This document shows positions 61,351-64,000 of a stretch of 64,000 nt of DNA, in pieces. Under the pieces are notes generated by a model, which was given only the letters and a program-made list of their open reading frames with translations, did not search any database and was not told the DNA's origin. Origin of the DNA: Clostridiales bacterium (GTDB taxonomy: Bacteria; Bacillota; Clostridia; Oscillospirales; Oscillospiraceae); contig DYCR01000001.1 of the NCBI GenBank assembly GCA_019418025.1, positions 144,882 through 208,881 on the forward strand. The letters are read 5' to 3'. The translations under genes and the position numbers were made by a program. The stretch's first letter is position 1, and every line of letters starts with the position of its first letter.

Positions 61351-62544
61351 TCACAGGGTCTGCCAGGCACTGACTGTCACAGGTGTCTGCGGCAGCACAA
61401 GCCCATTTTCCATGGCCTGTGCGGAGGAAATTTTAGAGGAATAGTCCAGATGGGCATAGATGTTGGCGGTGGTAGCAAAGTCCGAATGCCCAAGCCACTC
61501 CTGAATTTGCTTGAGCGGTACCCCGTTGGCAAGCAGAAGGCTTGCACAGGAATGGCGCAGATCGTGAAACCGCATCCGCTTGAGCCCGTGGTTGGCAAGA
61601 AATCGGGGAAACGCTGAGGTCAGATAATTGGCCTTCATCCGCTCGCCCATTTCATCCACGAATACATAACCGTCATAGTCGTAGTTGTAGCTGTTGCCGC
61701 AGATTTTCTTATTATATTCCTGCGCTTTCTTTACCTGCTGAAAATATTCACGGAACTGTCCGATGAGAGGGAGCGTGCGAAGACTGGACTTCGTTTTTGC
61801 AGTTTCCTGCTCGATATCTGTCCGCTTTCCGTCTATCACAACACTGGTCACCGTGTGCTTGACCGAAATCGTGCCACGCTGAAAATCAATGGAATCCCAT
61901 TTGAGTCCCAGTACCTCCTCCCGGCGAAAGCCGTAAAAGGCAGCCACCAGAACCGGAAGCTCCAGTCGGTGACCATGCAGGGTCTCAAACATTTTCTGCA
62001 TTTCCTCATGGGAAAGAAACACCGGCTGAAAATCATTTTTGCGTGGACGGTCTACCTTTTCGGCAACATTCTGGGTTACCAGATCCGTCTTGAAGGCGTA
62101 CTGCAAAGCCGTGTGAATGAGTGCATGATAATGGATGACCGTATTTGGCTTGACTCTGCACAGCTGCTCAGAATAGAACCGCTGCAAATGTCTTGCCTGC
62201 ACCTCCTGCAATGTCAGCTGTTTCTCCTCAAAATAGGGATTGACGATCCGTTCGATGGTATTTTTGTAGGAGGTGTATGTTGCAATGGCAACTCTTGCCT
62301 TGGCAATCTCCACCCAGTCCAGAAGATACTCCGTAAAGAGCATATCTCCGCTCAGATCGTTCACTCTGACCGGAGGCGTGAATTCACTGCGCACCTGCAT
62401 GAGCATATCCTCAGCCTTGCGCTTGTTGCCTTTTTCCGGCAAATTCAGCGAGATCCACTTGGTTTTTCTCTTGTTATTTGCGTCTTGATAGTTTAACACG
62501 GCATAATATTTGCCGTTCTTGATTTGAAGATGTCCTGATACCAT
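61351..62544 (-). CDS. Tyrosine recombinase (phage/ICE integrase)
   Basis: 397 residues. N-terminal arm-binding domain (GHLQIKNGKYYAVLNYQDAN), SAM-like core-binding domain, then the catalytic domain with Arg in YGFRREEVLGLKWDSI, HDLRHSCASLLL, GHSDFATTANIYAHLD (H...Y). It is oriented toward the tRNA-Ser 3' end, the standard layout for tRNA-integrating elements. Start ATG after AAGGAGG. Related to Tn916/ICE-type integrases. Confidence 0.93.
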   Translation of the reverse strand: MVSGHLQIKNGKYYAVLNYQDANNKRKTKWISLNLPEKGNKRKAEDMLMQVRSEFTPPVRVNDLSGDMLFTEYLLDWVEIAKARVAIATYTSYKNTIERIVNPYFEEKQLTLQEVQARHLQRFYSEQLCRVKPNTVIHYHALIHTALQYAFKTDLVTQNVAEKVDRPRKNDFQPVFLSHEEMQKMFETLHGHRLELPVLVAAFYGFRREEVLGLKWDSIDFQRGTISVKHTVTSVVIDGKRTDIEQETAKTKSSLRTLPLIGQFREYFQQVKKAQEYNKKICGNSYNYDYDGYVFVDEMGERMKANYLTSAFPRFLANHGLKRMRFHDLRHSCASLLLANGVPLKQIQEWLGHSDFATTANIYAHLDYSSKISSAQAMENGLVLPQTPVTVSAWQTL

Positions 62545-62685
62545 TTCTGATACCTCCTTAATAAAATTTCAGGACAGCGCTTGCAACCGATGTGGTCATT
62601 GTAACACTGTCCCATATTTCTCTCCACTGTGCGATAGCTTGATTTGCACCCCCTTTAGGGGGCGAATGAATCGTCATAAAAAGAA

Positions 62686-62731
62686 AAATCCCATTTGTCA
62701 GCGAGCGTTACGCCTGCGGCAAATGGGATTT
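62686..62731 (-). terminator. Terminator of the ribbon-helix-helix gene
   Basis: AAATCCCATTTG / CAAATGGGATTT with an inner partly paired GCG/CGC segment; on the minus strand TTTTTCTTTTT follows. The gap 62545-62685 otherwise holds only the leader of the integrase and a short ACCCCC/GGGGG hairpin. Confidence 0.82.
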
Positions 62732-62747
62732 CTTATTTGTGGAATAT

Positions 62748-62930
62748 TTATTTTTCCGATTCCTTATTGGAATCCAGTTTCATATGATCGAGGGCATATT
62801 CACAGCACTGTGCGACCAATGCATTCACGGAGATGTCGTTTTCTCCGGCGCACTTTGCCAGCCGTTCCACCAACTGCTTGTCCATTCGGAATGTCTTATT
62901 CACATATTCCGGCTTCTTCACTTCAAACAT
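62748..62930 (-). CDS. Small ribbon-helix-helix DNA-binding protein
   Basis: 60 residues from the ATG at 62930, seven bases after a GGGGG; an ATG two codons upstream is too close. KTFRMDKQLVERLAKCAGENDISVNALVAQCCEYAL fits the strand-helix-helix of Arc/CopG proteins. It is divergent from the SLOG gene, and a perfect palindrome in between is a probable operator. Confidence 0.75.
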   Translation of the reverse strand: MFEVKKPEYVNKTFRMDKQLVERLAKCAGENDISVNALVAQCCEYALDHMKLDSNKESEK

Positions 62931-62994
62931 ATGCATACCCCCTTACGCATAAATTATAGTGTAGAAACCACATGCTTTATACACGCTATATTTA

Positions 62995-63012
62995 CACTTA
63001 TAATAATAAGTG
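62995..63012. promoter_or_regulatory. Palindrome between the RHH and SLOG genes
   Basis: CACTTAT-AATA-ATAAGTG, 7-bp arms. It lies 28 bases before the SLOG start, and TATTATAG-like -10 sequences lie near it. The likely binding site of the RHH protein. Confidence 0.55.
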
Positions 63013-63039
63013 CTATTATAGATGGACGGGGGTGATGAA

Positions 63040-63498
63040 ATGCGAGTGACCTTTTGCGGGCATTCTGAAATTGCACAGTTCAATGAGGTCAGACAGTGGC
63101 TGAGTGCGGTCACAGACGATCTGATTGCAGCCGGTGCGGATTCCTTTTACCTCGGGGGCTACGGCGCATTTGATTCGCTCTGTGCCGCTGTCCTGTGGCA
63201 GAAGAAACGGCAGACACCCCACATTGAAATCGTCCTTGTACTTCCGTATCTGGATTCAAATATGCCGACGGAGGACTATGACCGCACGGTTTATCCGCCT
63301 TTGGAAGCTGTGCCCAGACGGTTTGCGATTTTGAAACGAAACGAGTGGATGACGGACAGCGCCGACATGGTGGTGGCCTATGTGACCCACGGATGGGGTG
63401 GAGCTGCCAAAACACTCGCCTATGCCAAACGGCGGAAAAAGAAGATCATTCTGTATCCGAATAGATCCGAAACCGATATGACCTTCGGCACCTTATAG
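63040..63498 (+). CDS. SLOG-family protein of the integrative element
   Basis: 152 residues from the ATG at 63040 after GGGGGTGAT. Rossmann-like, MRVTFCGHSEI at the start, then FYLGGYGAFDSLCAAVLW and SADMVVAYVTHGWGGAAKTLAYAKRR, which are the nucleotide-binding elements of SLOG/DUF1273-like proteins. They are thought to bind nucleotides or nucleotide derivatives and are common on mobile elements. Its role is not known. Confidence 0.82.
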   Translation: MRVTFCGHSEIAQFNEVRQWLSAVTDDLIAAGADSFYLGGYGAFDSLCAAVLWQKKRQTPHIEIVLVLPYLDSNMPTEDYDRTVYPPLEAVPRRFAILKRNEWMTDSADMVVAYVTHGWGGAAKTLAYAKRRKKKIILYPNRSETDMTFGTL

Positions 63499-63539
63499 GG
63501 TAGCAGAAAAATGCGCTGCCTGCACCTCTGGGATCGGCT

Positions 63540-64000
63540 TTACCGAGCGTCCCGATTGCGTTCTCTCTGGCGTTTCAGCAGCTCCAGACCCTTTAGGATG
63601 TCCTTGCGCATCTGATCTTCGGTATAATTCGGCGGAAAATACTTCTGCAATTCCTCCCGTTTGAACCGCAGCTGCGGCTGCTGATTTGGCTTTTCTTCGG
63701 CAAGGATATCGTAAATATCATGTTCGGTGAGCATGCCGTCCTGCGACATTTTCTTGAGCCGAATGGCCTGTGCATGGGAGGGTGTGCAGTCATTTTGCGC
63801 CATTGCATCCAGTAATGCCGCCTGCTCCTCGATGGTGAGGAAGGACAATTCGACAGCAGGATTGAATGCGATTTTGCCCTCGTCCACCTTGATCAAAAGG
63901 TCGGGATGAAGGTAAGTCAGACGGATATAGCGCTTAACCTGATTGCGGCTATCACCGGTTTCTTGCCCTATCAATTCTGCGCTATTTAACTTTGGCCCAA
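63540..64000 (-). CDS. ParB-family partition protein (partial, 5' end outside window)
   Basis: About 153 C-terminal residues are visible; the frame is open to the window's right edge. The helix-turn-helix KLNSAELIGQETGDSRNQVK and RYIRLTYLHPDLLIKVDEGK are typical of ParB/Spo0J proteins. The N-terminal nuclease-like CTPase domain must lie beyond the edge. On integrative elements such proteins support maintenance of the excised circle. The final segment is basic. Confidence 0.85.
   Translation of the reverse strand, partial: GPKLNSAELIGQETGDSRNQVKRYIRLTYLHPDLLIKVDEGKIAFNPAVELSFLTIEEQAALLDAMAQNDCTPSHAQAIRLKKMSQDGMLTEHDIYDILAEEKPNQQPQLRFKREELQKYFPPNYTEDQMRKDILKGLELLKRQRERNRDAR

Overview
The window reads as a stretch of chromosome from a GC-rich anaerobic Firmicute of class Clostridia, most likely a gut Oscillospiraceae-type bacterium. 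Supporting signs are GlgC/GlgD glycogen synthesis, a class B sortase, a SipW/TasA-type secretion operon, a perfect CIRCE element ahead of groESL, strong AGGAGG ribosome sites and TTGACA/TATAAT promoters. Genus is not decided by anything I can see.

Layout. 1-421: the 5' end of a membrane protein gene on the minus strand and a tRNA-Met/tRNA-Glu pair. 876-10120: a complete yhf-type operon (YhfZ, Y, U, T, Php, S, X, W homologues) carrying an extra beta-lactamase-fold lipoprotein, with a candidate YhfZ operator at its promoter. 10269-13954: esterase lipoprotein, dapF and mgtE; mgtE has a leader peptide overlapping an intrinsic terminator. 14025-22850: an acetyltransferase, then glgB-glgC-glgD-glgA and a GH13 enzyme. 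23009-31827: trxA-trxB, class B sortase, a NagD-like phosphatase, a self-regulated TetR unit with two membrane proteins, and sbcD-sbcC. 31962-37493: a cobalamin riboswitch with terminator controlling a 1729-residue sortase-anchored protein that carries the two domain types of intrinsic factor/transcobalamin. 37876-40402: an AT-rich island with two lipoproteins and an XRE regulator. 40708-47003: a SipW/TasA-like/VWA/anchored-protein operon. 47167-60903: GH2 enzyme, tRNA-Leu, M14 peptidase, mnmG-trmB, CDF transporter, a two-gene ABC exporter and groESL. 61220-64000: tRNA-Ser followed by the left end of an integrative element (integrase, ribbon-helix-helix protein, SLOG protein, ParB).

How parts fit together. 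GlgB/C/D/A make glycogen from glucose-1-phosphate, and the GH13 enzyme next to them may help degrade alpha-glucans. The class B sortase could attach the two proteins ending in GPNTGDE and SPHTGDE tails, one a presumed corrinoid-capture protein and the other the last gene of the SipW/TasA operon.

The most unusual signals are: (1) a structured, non-coding interspersed element, present in three clear copies plus one decayed copy. It always lies downstream of a gene in the same orientation, and the three clear copies sit between two hairpins with the same stem sequence, although that stem differs at each locus. (2) The B12-riboswitch-controlled surface protein. (3) The mgtE leader peptide/attenuator. 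(4) The yhf operon with an embedded serine hydrolase.
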